DNA from: Comamonadaceae bacterium
GTDB lineage: Bacteria; Pseudomonadota; Gammaproteobacteria; Burkholderiales; Burkholderiaceae_C
Reading direction: 5' to 3'
NCBI GenBank assembly: GCA_015999985.1
Contig: JAECRA010000014.1
Span: forward strand, 7,748-71,747
DNA: 64,000 nt
The notes below the pieces were generated by a model that saw only the letters and a program-made list of their open reading frames with translations, was not told where the DNA came from and did no database searches. Positions 46,110 to 53,741 of this stretch are shown here, piece by piece; the first letter of the stretch is position 1, and the number at the start of each line of letters is the position of its first letter. A program made the translations under genes and the position numbers.

Positions 46110-46775
46110 ATGGCACGCCCCATTTCAGCTTCCCATGACAAACGCCGCGACGAAATTCTGGACGTCGCGGCGGCCTGCTTCGCTCGCCAGAGCTACCCTG
46201 CCACCAGCATGAACGACATCGCTGCGGCCTGTGGCACGTCGAAGGCGCGGCTCTATCACTATTACGGCAGCAAGGAATCCATCCTCTTTGACCTGCTTGA
46301 CCGCTATACACAAAAGCTGTTGCTCATCATTGGGCAAGCCGAGGCACGGGCAGAACGTCAGGCCATGGACGAGCGCGCCGCACTGCACGAACTGGTGCGC
46401 GCCTTTCTGCGGGAGTATGAGACTTCGGCGACACGGCACGCGGCGCTTTTGGGCAGCACGCAGTTTCTGGCCATGGAGCAGCGCGAGATCATTCTCAATC
46501 GCCAGCGCGATGTCGTGGCCGCAGTGGGGCGGTTTTTGCGCCGTGCGTATCCAACGCGCCTGAACGCACACAACCAGACGGCCATCACCATGACCTTGTT
46601 CGGCATGATCAACTGGACATTCACCTGGCTCCGGCCGGGCGGGCCCATCAGCTACAACGCGTACGCTGATGAAGTCATTGGCATTCTTGAGCATGGCCTG
46701 GCCGCTGAGCCTTCGATGTCTGGTGCTTCGTCGGCAGCAGCACATGGCCCGAGAAGCAATGGAAAAACTGGTTGA
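46110..46775 (+). CDS. TetR/AcrR-family regulator
   Basis: The 221-residue protein has an N-terminal TetR helix-turn-helix: RRDEILDVAAACFARQSY, then MNDIAAACGTSKARLYHYYGSKESILFDLL, typical of regulators of fatty acid and phenylacetate-type catabolism. The C-terminal ligand-binding part is helical. It lies just before the catabolic island and could regulate it. It follows cca by seven bases. Confidence 0.93.
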   Translation: MARPISASHDKRRDEILDVAAACFARQSYPATSMNDIAAACGTSKARLYHYYGSKESILFDLLDRYTQKLLLIIGQAEARAERQAMDERAALHELVRAFLREYETSATRHAALLGSTQFLAMEQREIILNRQRDVVAAVGRFLRRAYPTRLNAHNQTAITMTLFGMINWTFTWLRPGGPISYNAYADEVIGILEHGLAAEPSMSGASSAAAHGPRSNGKTG

Positions 46776-47082
46776 CGATGCCGATATGTCAGAGAGGGAC
46801 GTAGTTGCATGGCCGTCGTAAGGATTGCTCACGGCGATAATAAGCTTACTGACTGGCCGGTAGGTTAGTTCGGGTGCGCTCGCACAGGCGTCGTCCATAA
46901 CAGAGCTTTCCTATTAGAGGACTCCTGGATGTGCGCTGAAGGCTCGCGGCATCTCGCTGGATGGATGCGGTAACACCCGATCTACTGTTGCGCCAGGCAG
47001 TAGCCGTCTTCTTTGGCGGAACGTGATCGTCGCCGAGGAGGCGGAGATCGGGTGCAACTCGGATTGAATCAAAGGACTAAGC
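46776..47082. other. Intergenic region before the catabolic island
   Basis: About 307 bases hold the ribosome site AAGGA (47070-47074) of the alcohol dehydrogenase and should hold a promoter. I could not identify a clear one, nor an RNA gene. Confidence 0.4.
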
Positions 47083-48141
47083 ATGCGAGCATATGCTGTG
47101 AATTCGTTTACCCAGCCACTGGTCGAGGTTGAGCGCGCAGACCCGCAGCCGACAGGGACGGAAGTAGTTGTTGAAGTGAGTCGGTGCGGTGTTTGCCATA
47201 CCGACCTCCATTTGCAGGATGGTTACTACGATATCGGCGGTGGAAAGCGCCTTAACCTGGCAGATCGAGGCATCAAGCCGCCACTTGTGATGGGCCATGA
47301 GGTCCTGGGCCGCCTGGCCGCCAAAGGGCCGGATGCGCCTATTGCCGATTCGGAAATCGGCAAGACATTTCTTGTGTTTCCGTGGATCGGCTGCGGCGAA
47401 TGCGACGTCTGCAAGCGTGGCCAGGAGAACCTGTGCGCGAAGCCAGGCTCGCTCGGTGTATTCCGTTCTGGCGGTTACGCCACCCATTGCGTGGTGCCGC
47501 ATCCCAGGTACCTTATAGATGTGACTGGCGTGGACCCATCCATTGCGGCCACCTACGCCTGCTCTGGCCTGACTGCCTACAGTGCGCTGCGCAAGCTCGA
47601 TATTGACAAGGAAAACGACCTCTTGTTGATCATGGGCTTCGGCGGTGTGGGCATGAGCGGCCTGCAGGTGGCTCAGGGGCTGGGCTATAAAAAGATTGCG
47701 GTGGCTGAGATTGATGCCGCCAAGCGCGAACTGGCATTGAAACACGGCGCGTCATTCGTGGTGGATCCGCGAGAAGCGGGTGCCACAGGCGCTCTTGCCG
47801 AAGCGGGCGGCCTGGCCGGAGCGATCGATTTCGTGGGCGCCAAGACGACCGCGGAGTTTGCAATTGCGGCGCTGCGCAAAGGCGGTATCTATATCGCAGT
47901 GGGTCTGTTTGGCGGGGACATCACACTGCCTCTTCCTCCTCTTGTGCAGCGCGCCATCACGGTGCGAGGCTCCTATGTGGGAAATCTTGTCGAGCTCAAG
48001 CAGCTGATCGAGCTGGTTCGCACCAACAAGATCGCTCCCCTGCCGGTGGAGTCTCTCGAGTTTGCTGCGGTCAATGAAGCGCTTGATCGGCTGCGCACTG
48101 GAAAAGTCCAGGGGCGCCTGGTCTTGGCGCGCGAAATCTAG
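47083..48141 (+). CDS. Zinc-dependent alcohol dehydrogenase
   Basis: The 352-residue protein is a medium-chain dehydrogenase with both zinc sites. Catalytic zinc ligands are Cys35, His39 of CGVCHTD (or His72/Glu73 of GHE). The structural zinc site is Cys104, Cys107, Cys110 and Cys118 (CGECDVCKRGQENLC). The Rossmann motif GFGGVGMSG is near residue 187. It should oxidise an alcohol or reduce an aldehyde with NAD(P). A CMD-family gene follows after 12 bases. These are the first genes of the catabolic island. Confidence 0.92.
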   Translation: MRAYAVNSFTQPLVEVERADPQPTGTEVVVEVSRCGVCHTDLHLQDGYYDIGGGKRLNLADRGIKPPLVMGHEVLGRLAAKGPDAPIADSEIGKTFLVFPWIGCGECDVCKRGQENLCAKPGSLGVFRSGGYATHCVVPHPRYLIDVTGVDPSIAATYACSGLTAYSALRKLDIDKENDLLLIMGFGGVGMSGLQVAQGLGYKKIAVAEIDAAKRELALKHGASFVVDPREAGATGALAEAGGLAGAIDFVGAKTTAEFAIAALRKGGIYIAVGLFGGDITLPLPPLVQRAITVRGSYVGNLVELKQLIELVRTNKIAPLPVESLEFAAVNEALDRLRTGKVQGRLVLAREI

Positions 48142-48153
48142 CAAGGAAACATC

Positions 48154-48684
48154 ATGGCTTCATCGACTCATGTGCCTTTGGTCGAACCGGGCACCCGCCC
48201 GGAGTTGGCGGAACTGGAGAACACCATCCGCGCCGAGCGCGGCGGAGAGATTGCAGTTCTCTACCAGGCCTTGCTCAACAGCCCGTCCATCGCTTCAGGT
48301 TGGGAAAAGATGTTGACGGCGGTTCGAAATCGAACCTCCCTCCCAGCTGACCTGCGTGAGCTGGTCATCTTGCGCGTGGCCGTCATCAACCGGGCATCCT
48401 TCGAGTTCGAGGCCCATGCACCCCACGCGCGCAGTGCAGGGGTTTCGGAGGAAAAGATCGAGGCGGTCAGAAGCTGGCCGGACCAACGCGATCTGTTCAC
48501 TTCCGATGAGCAACTTTCCCTTGACCTCGCAGATGCCATGACGCGAGACATCGAAGTCCCTGAAGCCTTGATGCAAAAATTGCGCGCGCGTTTCGATGCG
48601 CGTGGCGTGGTGGAGATGGTCGCGACCGTGGCCGCCTACAACATGGTCTCGCGCTTTCTTGTCGCTTTGAACATCGTGCACTGA
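48154..48684 (+). CDS. Carboxymuconolactone decarboxylase family protein
   Basis: The 176-residue protein has the CMD fold: RTSLPADLRELVILRVAVIN followed by a segment FEFEAHAPHARSAG with the conserved Glu and His. The CxxC pair of AhpD-type peroxidase partners is absent, so it belongs to the decarboxylase-like or unknown branch. It follows the alcohol dehydrogenase by 12 bases with AAGGAA before its ATG and is convergent with a LysR gene. A related gene lies at 59.4 kb. The substrate is unknown. Confidence 0.88.
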   Translation: MASSTHVPLVEPGTRPELAELENTIRAERGGEIAVLYQALLNSPSIASGWEKMLTAVRNRTSLPADLRELVILRVAVINRASFEFEAHAPHARSAGVSEEKIEAVRSWPDQRDLFTSDEQLSLDLADAMTRDIEVPEALMQKLRARFDARGVVEMVATVAAYNMVSRFLVALNIVH

Positions 48685-48790
48685 GCTTGCTTGGCCCTAT
48701 GCGTATGTGTCAGTACACCATAGGCCACCACAGTCCTCGCCAGTCCACCATCGGTCACACTTGGGTAGGCAAGCTGCCTCGGCCGGCTCT

Positions 48791-49750
48791 TCAGTTGGCC
48801 AGCCAAATACCCTGGCTACCAATTTCGCCCACGATATCAATCAGCCTGTTGGCTACAGCCGTTACAGCCCGAGTTGGCCCCTTGGATTTGGAGTAGGCCA
48901 GAGAAACCACACGGGAAAACGAGGGCTCCACAATCCGGGCGGCTTGAAGTTTTCCTTCCTGGACCTCGTTCCACACCGCGTGAATCGGCAGCACCGTGTA
49001 GAGGCCCTCATCCCTGGTCAGCTGGCGTTGCAGTGGAAGCGAATCGGCCTCAATGGCGGGGGTAATCACAATCCGGTGCCGTCGTGCGCCCGCGTCCAGG
49101 GCGGTCCGCAGTCCGTTCGGAGCAGCAGGCAGGATAAAGGGCAAGCCGTCCAGGCTGGTGAAGTTGACCGTGGGCTGGGCAGTCAGCCGGTTGCCTTTGG
49201 CACCGATCAGATAGCTGTCCACGGTCGCCAGAGACTCTTCGTGTTCAGGCAGCGTAGGCCCATAGCGGTAGAGGATCGCGAGATCCGTCCGGGCATCGGT
49301 CAGCCACTCTTCCACCTGGCCACTCGAACCCTCCAGGATCTTCAGGTTGACACCGGGGTGTTTGGACCGCACATCTGCAAAGAGTTTGCCAATCAAAATC
49401 GTGCCGATGGACGGAAGCGTCGCCACCGTCACGGTGCCTACTGGCTCATGGAGGTCGGCACGTATGTCATGCTCCAGCGATTGCGCGCGCTCCAACAGTT
49501 CTTTCACCTGAGGGAACAGACGCTGCCCCGCCTCGGACAATTCCACGCCTCGGCCTGTGCGATTGAACAGGCGCGTTCCACATTCGCGCTCCAGTCCGTT
49601 GACTTGCCGACTCAGGAATGATTGGCTGCTGTCAAGAAAAAGCGCCGCGCGCGTCAGGCTGCCAAGTTCACCAATGGCAACGAAGGCTCTCCATTTTTGA
49701 AGATCAGCAGTTATATCCAGGGCGAAGTCGGACGCTTTTGGCTTTTGCAT
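48791..49750 (-). CDS. LysR-family regulator
   Basis: The 319-residue protein has the usual helix-turn-helix: WRAFVAIGELGSLTRAALFL and SSQSFLSRQVNGLEREC, then GTRLFNRTGRGVELSEAG, and a LysR substrate-binding domain (about 95-300). It lies between the CMD gene and a Bug gene and is the only LysR gene within the catabolic island, so it probably regulates part of it. The 193 bases upstream of its start contain no gene. Confidence 0.93.
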   Translation of the reverse strand: MQKPKASDFALDITADLQKWRAFVAIGELGSLTRAALFLDSSQSFLSRQVNGLERECGTRLFNRTGRGVELSEAGQRLFPQVKELLERAQSLEHDIRADLHEPVGTVTVATLPSIGTILIGKLFADVRSKHPGVNLKILEGSSGQVEEWLTDARTDLAILYRYGPTLPEHEESLATVDSYLIGAKGNRLTAQPTVNFTSLDGLPFILPAAPNGLRTALDAGARRHRIVITPAIEADSLPLQRQLTRDEGLYTVLPIHAVWNEVQEGKLQAARIVEPSFSRVVSLAYSKSKGPTRAVTAVANRLIDIVGEIGSQGIWLAN

Positions 49751-49943
49751 GTGGGGGATTATCCAGTCCCATGACCCCTGTGGCGATAGCCCTGGCTATG
49801 CCTAAGGGACTAGTGAGCAGGGACTGTTCGGGATTACCCCAATAGCTGCTCAGTTGCCGAATGAGAAGACAAGTTCCGCCGCGTGGCAGTTGACCGCCAG
49901 CGATCTTTAGTAGCTTGCAGATCGCGGCGGTGTGTTGACCGAA

Positions 49944-50921
49944 TTACTCGACGCGGGCTCCGGAGTTCTTCACAATGCGTTCCCATTTTGGGATCTCGCT
50001 GCGGATCAAGGCGCTGAATTCTTCGGGGGTGGAAGCGGTCGGTTCAATGCCCAGGCCGGTGAGCTGCTTTTTCAAGCCTGCGTCGCTCATGGCCTTGACG
50101 ATGGCCCCGTTCAGCCGCATCACCACATCGCGCGGTGTGCCAGCCGGAGCCAGCACGCCCAGCCAGTTGGAGACTTCGTAGCCTTTGAGACCCGCCTCGT
50201 CCAGGGTGGGGACCTGTGGCAAAGCGCCCATCCGCTTGCCGGAGGTCACTCCAAGCGCGTGCACCCGCCCGGTCTTGATGAATTCTTCGTACACCGTGTA
50301 GGAATCGAATGTCGCATCAATGCGGCCTGCCAACAGGTCTGTCAGTAGTGGCGAACTTCCCTTGTAAGGAACGTGCTGCATATCCACGCCCGCCATGCTC
50401 GCAAAGAGCGCCCCGGAGAGGTGGCTGGAGCTTCCGTTGCCAGCAGAACCGTAGGTGATGGTGCCAGGCTTTGATTTGGCCAGCGCGATCAGATCGGCCA
50501 CGTTGCGTGCTTTTACCGATGGGCCAACCACCAGCACGCGAGGCGTGATATGAGTCAGCGCGACAGGTGCAAAGTCCTTGACGGGGTCGTAGCGCAGCTT
50601 TTGATAGAGCGATGCGTTGATCGCATGCGTTCCCATCGTCGCGAAAAATACCGTATATCCGTCAGCAGGGGCACGTGCAACCATCTCCGCTCCCATGGTT
50701 CCACCGGCGCCGCCCCGGTTGTCGATGACAATCTGCTGGCCCAATTGCTCGCCCATATGCAAGGCGAGGCCGCGTGCCATAACGTCGGCGGCACCGCCCG
50801 CCGGGAACGGAACCACCATGCGAATCGGCTTGTCCGGAAATGCGGCCAGCGCCGGGAGGGGGAGGGCGGCCGCTGCGGCAAGAGCGGTGACGAGTGTGCG
50901 GCGGCTGAGTTTATGTATCAT
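49944..50921 (-). CDS. Bug-family periplasmic substrate-binding protein
   Basis: The 325-residue protein has a signal peptide (HKLSRRTLVTALAAAAALPL) and the Bug core: FPDKPIRMVVPFPAGGAADVM, IDNRGGAGGTMGAEMVA, and TITYGSAGNGSSSHLSGALF. The ATG at 50921 starts the signal peptide; the frame extends 16 codons upstream into the region before the divergent CoA-transferase gene. No permease genes accompany it. It is the second of four such proteins in the window. Confidence 0.93.
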   Translation of the reverse strand: MIHKLSRRTLVTALAAAAALPLPALAAFPDKPIRMVVPFPAGGAADVMARGLALHMGEQLGQQIVIDNRGGAGGTMGAEMVARAPADGYTVFFATMGTHAINASLYQKLRYDPVKDFAPVALTHITPRVLVVGPSVKARNVADLIALAKSKPGTITYGSAGNGSSSHLSGALFASMAGVDMQHVPYKGSSPLLTDLLAGRIDATFDSYTVYEEFIKTGRVHALGVTSGKRMGALPQVPTLDEAGLKGYEVSNWLGVLAPAGTPRDVVMRLNGAIVKAMSDAGLKKQLTGLGIEPTASTPEEFSALIRSEIPKWERIVKNSGARVE

Positions 50922-51087
50922 TGGATCAAGTCTCCTGTTTAGCGCGGACTTTATCTTGCCGCAGCCCATTCAGGCATGCGCATGCGCGCAAGGCTGTTAT
51001 TTGGCTCGGCGCCTTGCGGTTGATTTGACTCTTCACAGACAATCACCCGGCCCTCCATCTCTGCCACTTCGTCGGTGGCCGCTTCAC
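50922..51087. promoter_or_regulatory. Divergent promoter region, Bug gene and CoA-transferase operon
   Basis: The 166 bases between the divergent starts should contain the promoter for the long plus-strand operon that begins at 51088. I see no obvious LysR palindrome. No gene is present. Confidence 0.35.
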
Positions 51088-52266
51088 GTGACGCACTCAA
51101 ATCAGGCGACTGGTCCGCTGGATGGTTTTGTCGTACTGGACTTGAGCAGAGTCCTGTCTGGCCCGTATTGCACCATGATGCTTTGCGATCTGGGCGCCCG
51201 GGTGATCAAGGTGGAGCAGCCCGGATCCGGCGACGAGGCTCGTCATTTCCTGCCCATGGCATCGGACGGAACCTCTGCCTACTTTGCCGCCATCAACCGT
51301 GGCAAGCAATCCATAGCGCTCGACCTGAAGGCCAAGGAAGACCGCGTCATTTTCGAGCGATTGCTGGCGCGGGCCGACGTCCTGGTAGAGAACTATCGTC
51401 CTGGTGTTCTGGATCGGCTGGGATACGGCTGGGAAAAGATTCGCTCGCAGCACCCTGGCTTGGTGTTGGCTTCCATTTCGGGCTTCGGGCAAACAGGGCC
51501 TTACCGAGACCGTGCGGCCTATGACGTGGTCGTGCAGGCCATGAGCGGCATGATGAGCATCACTGGTCACCCCGACGGAGATCCTACGCGAGCCGGTTCT
51601 TCCATAGGTGATCTTGGGGCCGCGCTGTTCGCGTGCAATGGAATACAGGCGGCTCTGCTGCGGCGCTCGCGCACTGGGCTCGGTGGGCACGTGGATGTGT
51701 CCATGTTTGAGGCGCAAATTGCCATGCTGGAGGGAGCCATCCCGCAACTATGGTGTACCGGTCAATCGCCCAAACCTTTGGGCGCTCGGCATCCGGGGGC
51801 GGCACCATTCGATGCCTTTCGCGCTGCGGACGGGCACTTGGTCATCGCTGCCGGGTCAGACCACCTGTTTGCCCGGCTGGCTGCGGTGCTTCAACTCCCC
51901 AGCCTTCCGAACGATCCGCGTTTTGCACAACGGGGGCTTCGCGTCGTCAACCACGCGGAACTGAAAATCTCTATCGAGGTTGCGTTGGCCTCTGCTCCCG
52001 TCGCCCATTGGCTTGTCCGGTTGGAAGAAGCGGGCGTGCCGGCAGGTCCCTTGAACGACGTTGCCACCATGATGGCGGATCCTCAGGTGAGCAGCAGAGG
52101 CGTACTGCCGGAGATCGACGGCGGCGGTGGCCAGCGGGCACCGGTGACGCCTATCTTGATGTCTGGTCACGCCTACCCAGACCGGCTGGGTCGGGTGCCG
52201 GAACTGGATCAGGACCGAGAGGCGATTCTCCGTTTTGCAGAAGGCAGCAGCGAACAGATTGCATAG
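51088..52266 (+). CDS. CaiB/BaiF (class III) CoA-transferase
   Basis: The 392-residue protein moves CoA between carboxylic acids. The family start is GFVVLDLSRVLSGPYCTMML, followed by ARVIKVEQPGSGDEAR, NRGKQSIALDL, ADVLVENYRPG and GFGQTGPYR. The catalytic aspartate is Asp175 in SSIGDLGA, the position of Asp169 in formyl-CoA transferase. The open frame runs 157 codons further upstream, but that part overlaps the divergent Bug gene. The GTG at 51088 is the natural start (MTHSNQATGPLDG), although its ribosome site is weak. It is the first gene of the long plus-strand group. Confidence 0.92.
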   Translation: MTHSNQATGPLDGFVVLDLSRVLSGPYCTMMLCDLGARVIKVEQPGSGDEARHFLPMASDGTSAYFAAINRGKQSIALDLKAKEDRVIFERLLARADVLVENYRPGVLDRLGYGWEKIRSQHPGLVLASISGFGQTGPYRDRAAYDVVVQAMSGMMSITGHPDGDPTRAGSSIGDLGAALFACNGIQAALLRRSRTGLGGHVDVSMFEAQIAMLEGAIPQLWCTGQSPKPLGARHPGAAPFDAFRAADGHLVIAAGSDHLFARLAAVLQLPSLPNDPRFAQRGLRVVNHAELKISIEVALASAPVAHWLVRLEEAGVPAGPLNDVATMMADPQVSSRGVLPEIDGGGGQRAPVTPILMSGHAYPDRLGRVPELDQDREAILRFAEGSSEQIA

Positions 52267-52345
52267 CAGCTTTGCGCCCTTGTGGGCTGGCGGTAAGAGC
52301 CGGACTTCCCTAAATTAGGGGGAAACCAAGAGGAGCAGACATTCC

Positions 52346-53566
52346 ATGAGTAGCTTGAACGGCGTGCGCGTACTGGATCTCAGTCGCGTGTTTTCCGGCC
52401 CGTGGGCAGCGCAGATGCTGGCCGACTTTGGTGCCGATGTGATCAAGGTCGAACGCCCTGGTCGGGGCGATGACGTGCGACACCAAGGCTTGCGTGTACG
52501 TGACGCCGAAGGCAACGAAACGCGGGAGACATCCTCTTTCATCTCGATGAACCGCGGTAAGCGCTCGGTCACAGTGGATATCTCTCAGCCCGCAGGACAA
52601 GCTCTGGTGAGGGAACTGGCCAAGGACAGCGACATCGTCATCGAGAACTTCAAGGCAGGCGATCTGGTTCGCTACGGCTTGGACTACGCGTCACTCAAAG
52701 AGGTCAACCCGCGCCTGGTCTATTGCTCGATCAGCGGTTTTGGTCAATCGGGCCCCTACAGCCATCTGCCGGGGTATGACCCCCTGTTCCAGTCCATGAG
52801 CGGGCTCATGAGCATCACTGGTCATGCTGACCACGAGCCAGGGGGAGGCCCGCTTCGCGTCGGCTACTCGGTAGGAGACATTACCGCGGGTTTCTACGCG
52901 GTGAGCGCCATTCTGGCTGCACTGCGCCATAGAGACATGGTGTCGGGTGAAGGTCAGTACATCGATCTGGCGTTACTTGATTCTCAGGTGGCTGCCATTT
53001 CGCATGTAGGCATGATGTACCTTGTCTCTGGTCAACAGCCACCGCGCCTGGGCAACGTCTCGCCCATTACCTGTCCTTGGCAATCCTTCGACTGTGCGGA
53101 CGGTCAGATCGTGATTGCAGTGGGCAACGACACCCAGTTCGCGGCGCTGTGCTGTGAGTTGGGGCACCCGGAATGGGCAACCGACGAGCGCTTTGTCACC
53201 AATCCGCTGCGGGCCAAGAACCGACAGGCCTTGATTCCGATGATCTCCGAGGTCTTTCTCACCCGAGGTGTGCAAGACTGGAACGAAACCCTGGAAGCAG
53301 CAGGTGTACCCGCTGGCCCCATCAACGGCTTCGAAGAAGTTTTTGCAGACCCACAGATCGTGCATCGTCAGATGCGTTTCGATCTGCCTCATACATCGGC
53401 AGGAAGCGTCCCGCAAGTGGCCAACCCGGTCAAGTTTTCTGCCACGCCGGTGCAGTATGACCGCGCGCCACCGTTGCTTGGTGAGCATACGGAAGAAGTG
53501 CTGAGAGAGCGGCTTGGCTTCGACGATGAACGCCTCTCGCAACTGCGTAACGCCAAAGTTATCTAA
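52346..53566 (+). CDS. CaiB/BaiF (class III) CoA-transferase
   Basis: The 406-residue protein has the family pattern GVRVLDLSRVFSGPWAAQML, DVIKVERPGRGDDVR, MNRGKRSVTVDI and GFGQSGPYS. The catalytic aspartate is Asp178 in GYSVGDITAG. The ribosome site AGAGGAG is about ten bases before the ATG. It is closer to the transferase at 62.7 kb than to its direct neighbour. Hairpin-like symmetry (53598-53632) follows after 30 bases. Confidence 0.93.
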   Translation: MSSLNGVRVLDLSRVFSGPWAAQMLADFGADVIKVERPGRGDDVRHQGLRVRDAEGNETRETSSFISMNRGKRSVTVDISQPAGQALVRELAKDSDIVIENFKAGDLVRYGLDYASLKEVNPRLVYCSISGFGQSGPYSHLPGYDPLFQSMSGLMSITGHADHEPGGGPLRVGYSVGDITAGFYAVSAILAALRHRDMVSGEGQYIDLALLDSQVAAISHVGMMYLVSGQQPPRLGNVSPITCPWQSFDCADGQIVIAVGNDTQFAALCCELGHPEWATDERFVTNPLRAKNRQALIPMISEVFLTRGVQDWNETLEAAGVPAGPINGFEEVFADPQIVHRQMRFDLPHTSAGSVPQVANPVKFSATPVQYDRAPPLLGEHTEEVLRERLGFDDERLSQLRNAKVI

Positions 53567-53597
53567 CTCGATCGACTGTGCTTGAGGTGCTCAGAGG

Positions 53598-53632
53598 ACT
53601 CGCGTCTGGGAGCGAGTTGACGCCTCGCGAGT
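53598..53632 (+). other. Small inverted repeat between CoA-transferase and dehydrogenase genes
   Basis: ACTCGCG at 53598-53604 pairs with CGCGAGT at 53626-53632; an inner CTCG/CGAG pairing competes with it. There is no T-run. It may be an operator or an RNA-stability element; the support is weak. Confidence 0.3.
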
Positions 53633-53741
53633 GCGGACGAACCTGAGCAGGGTTTGACCCGTCTGGCTGGCTCTGTGCAGCCTTTTAATTTTTTGATGAC
53701 GCTGGCCGCAGGTGCGAATCAAACGGCTAAGGACGATGAAG

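Noticed and set aside
48707-49621. 304-residue plus-strand frame opposite the LysR gene
   Set aside because: The LysR helix-turn-helix is clear on the minus strand; the plus frame is compositional.
50617-51087. 157-codon upstream extension of the first CoA-transferase frame
   Set aside because: It overlaps the divergent Bug gene and its translation does not resemble the family, so the GTG at 51088 was chosen.
51700-51720. Glutamate in VSMFEAQ of the first CoA-transferase, at first suspected to replace a catalytic aspartate
   Set aside because: The catalytic aspartate of the family lies in the earlier GD segment (Asp175 here), which is intact in all three transferases.
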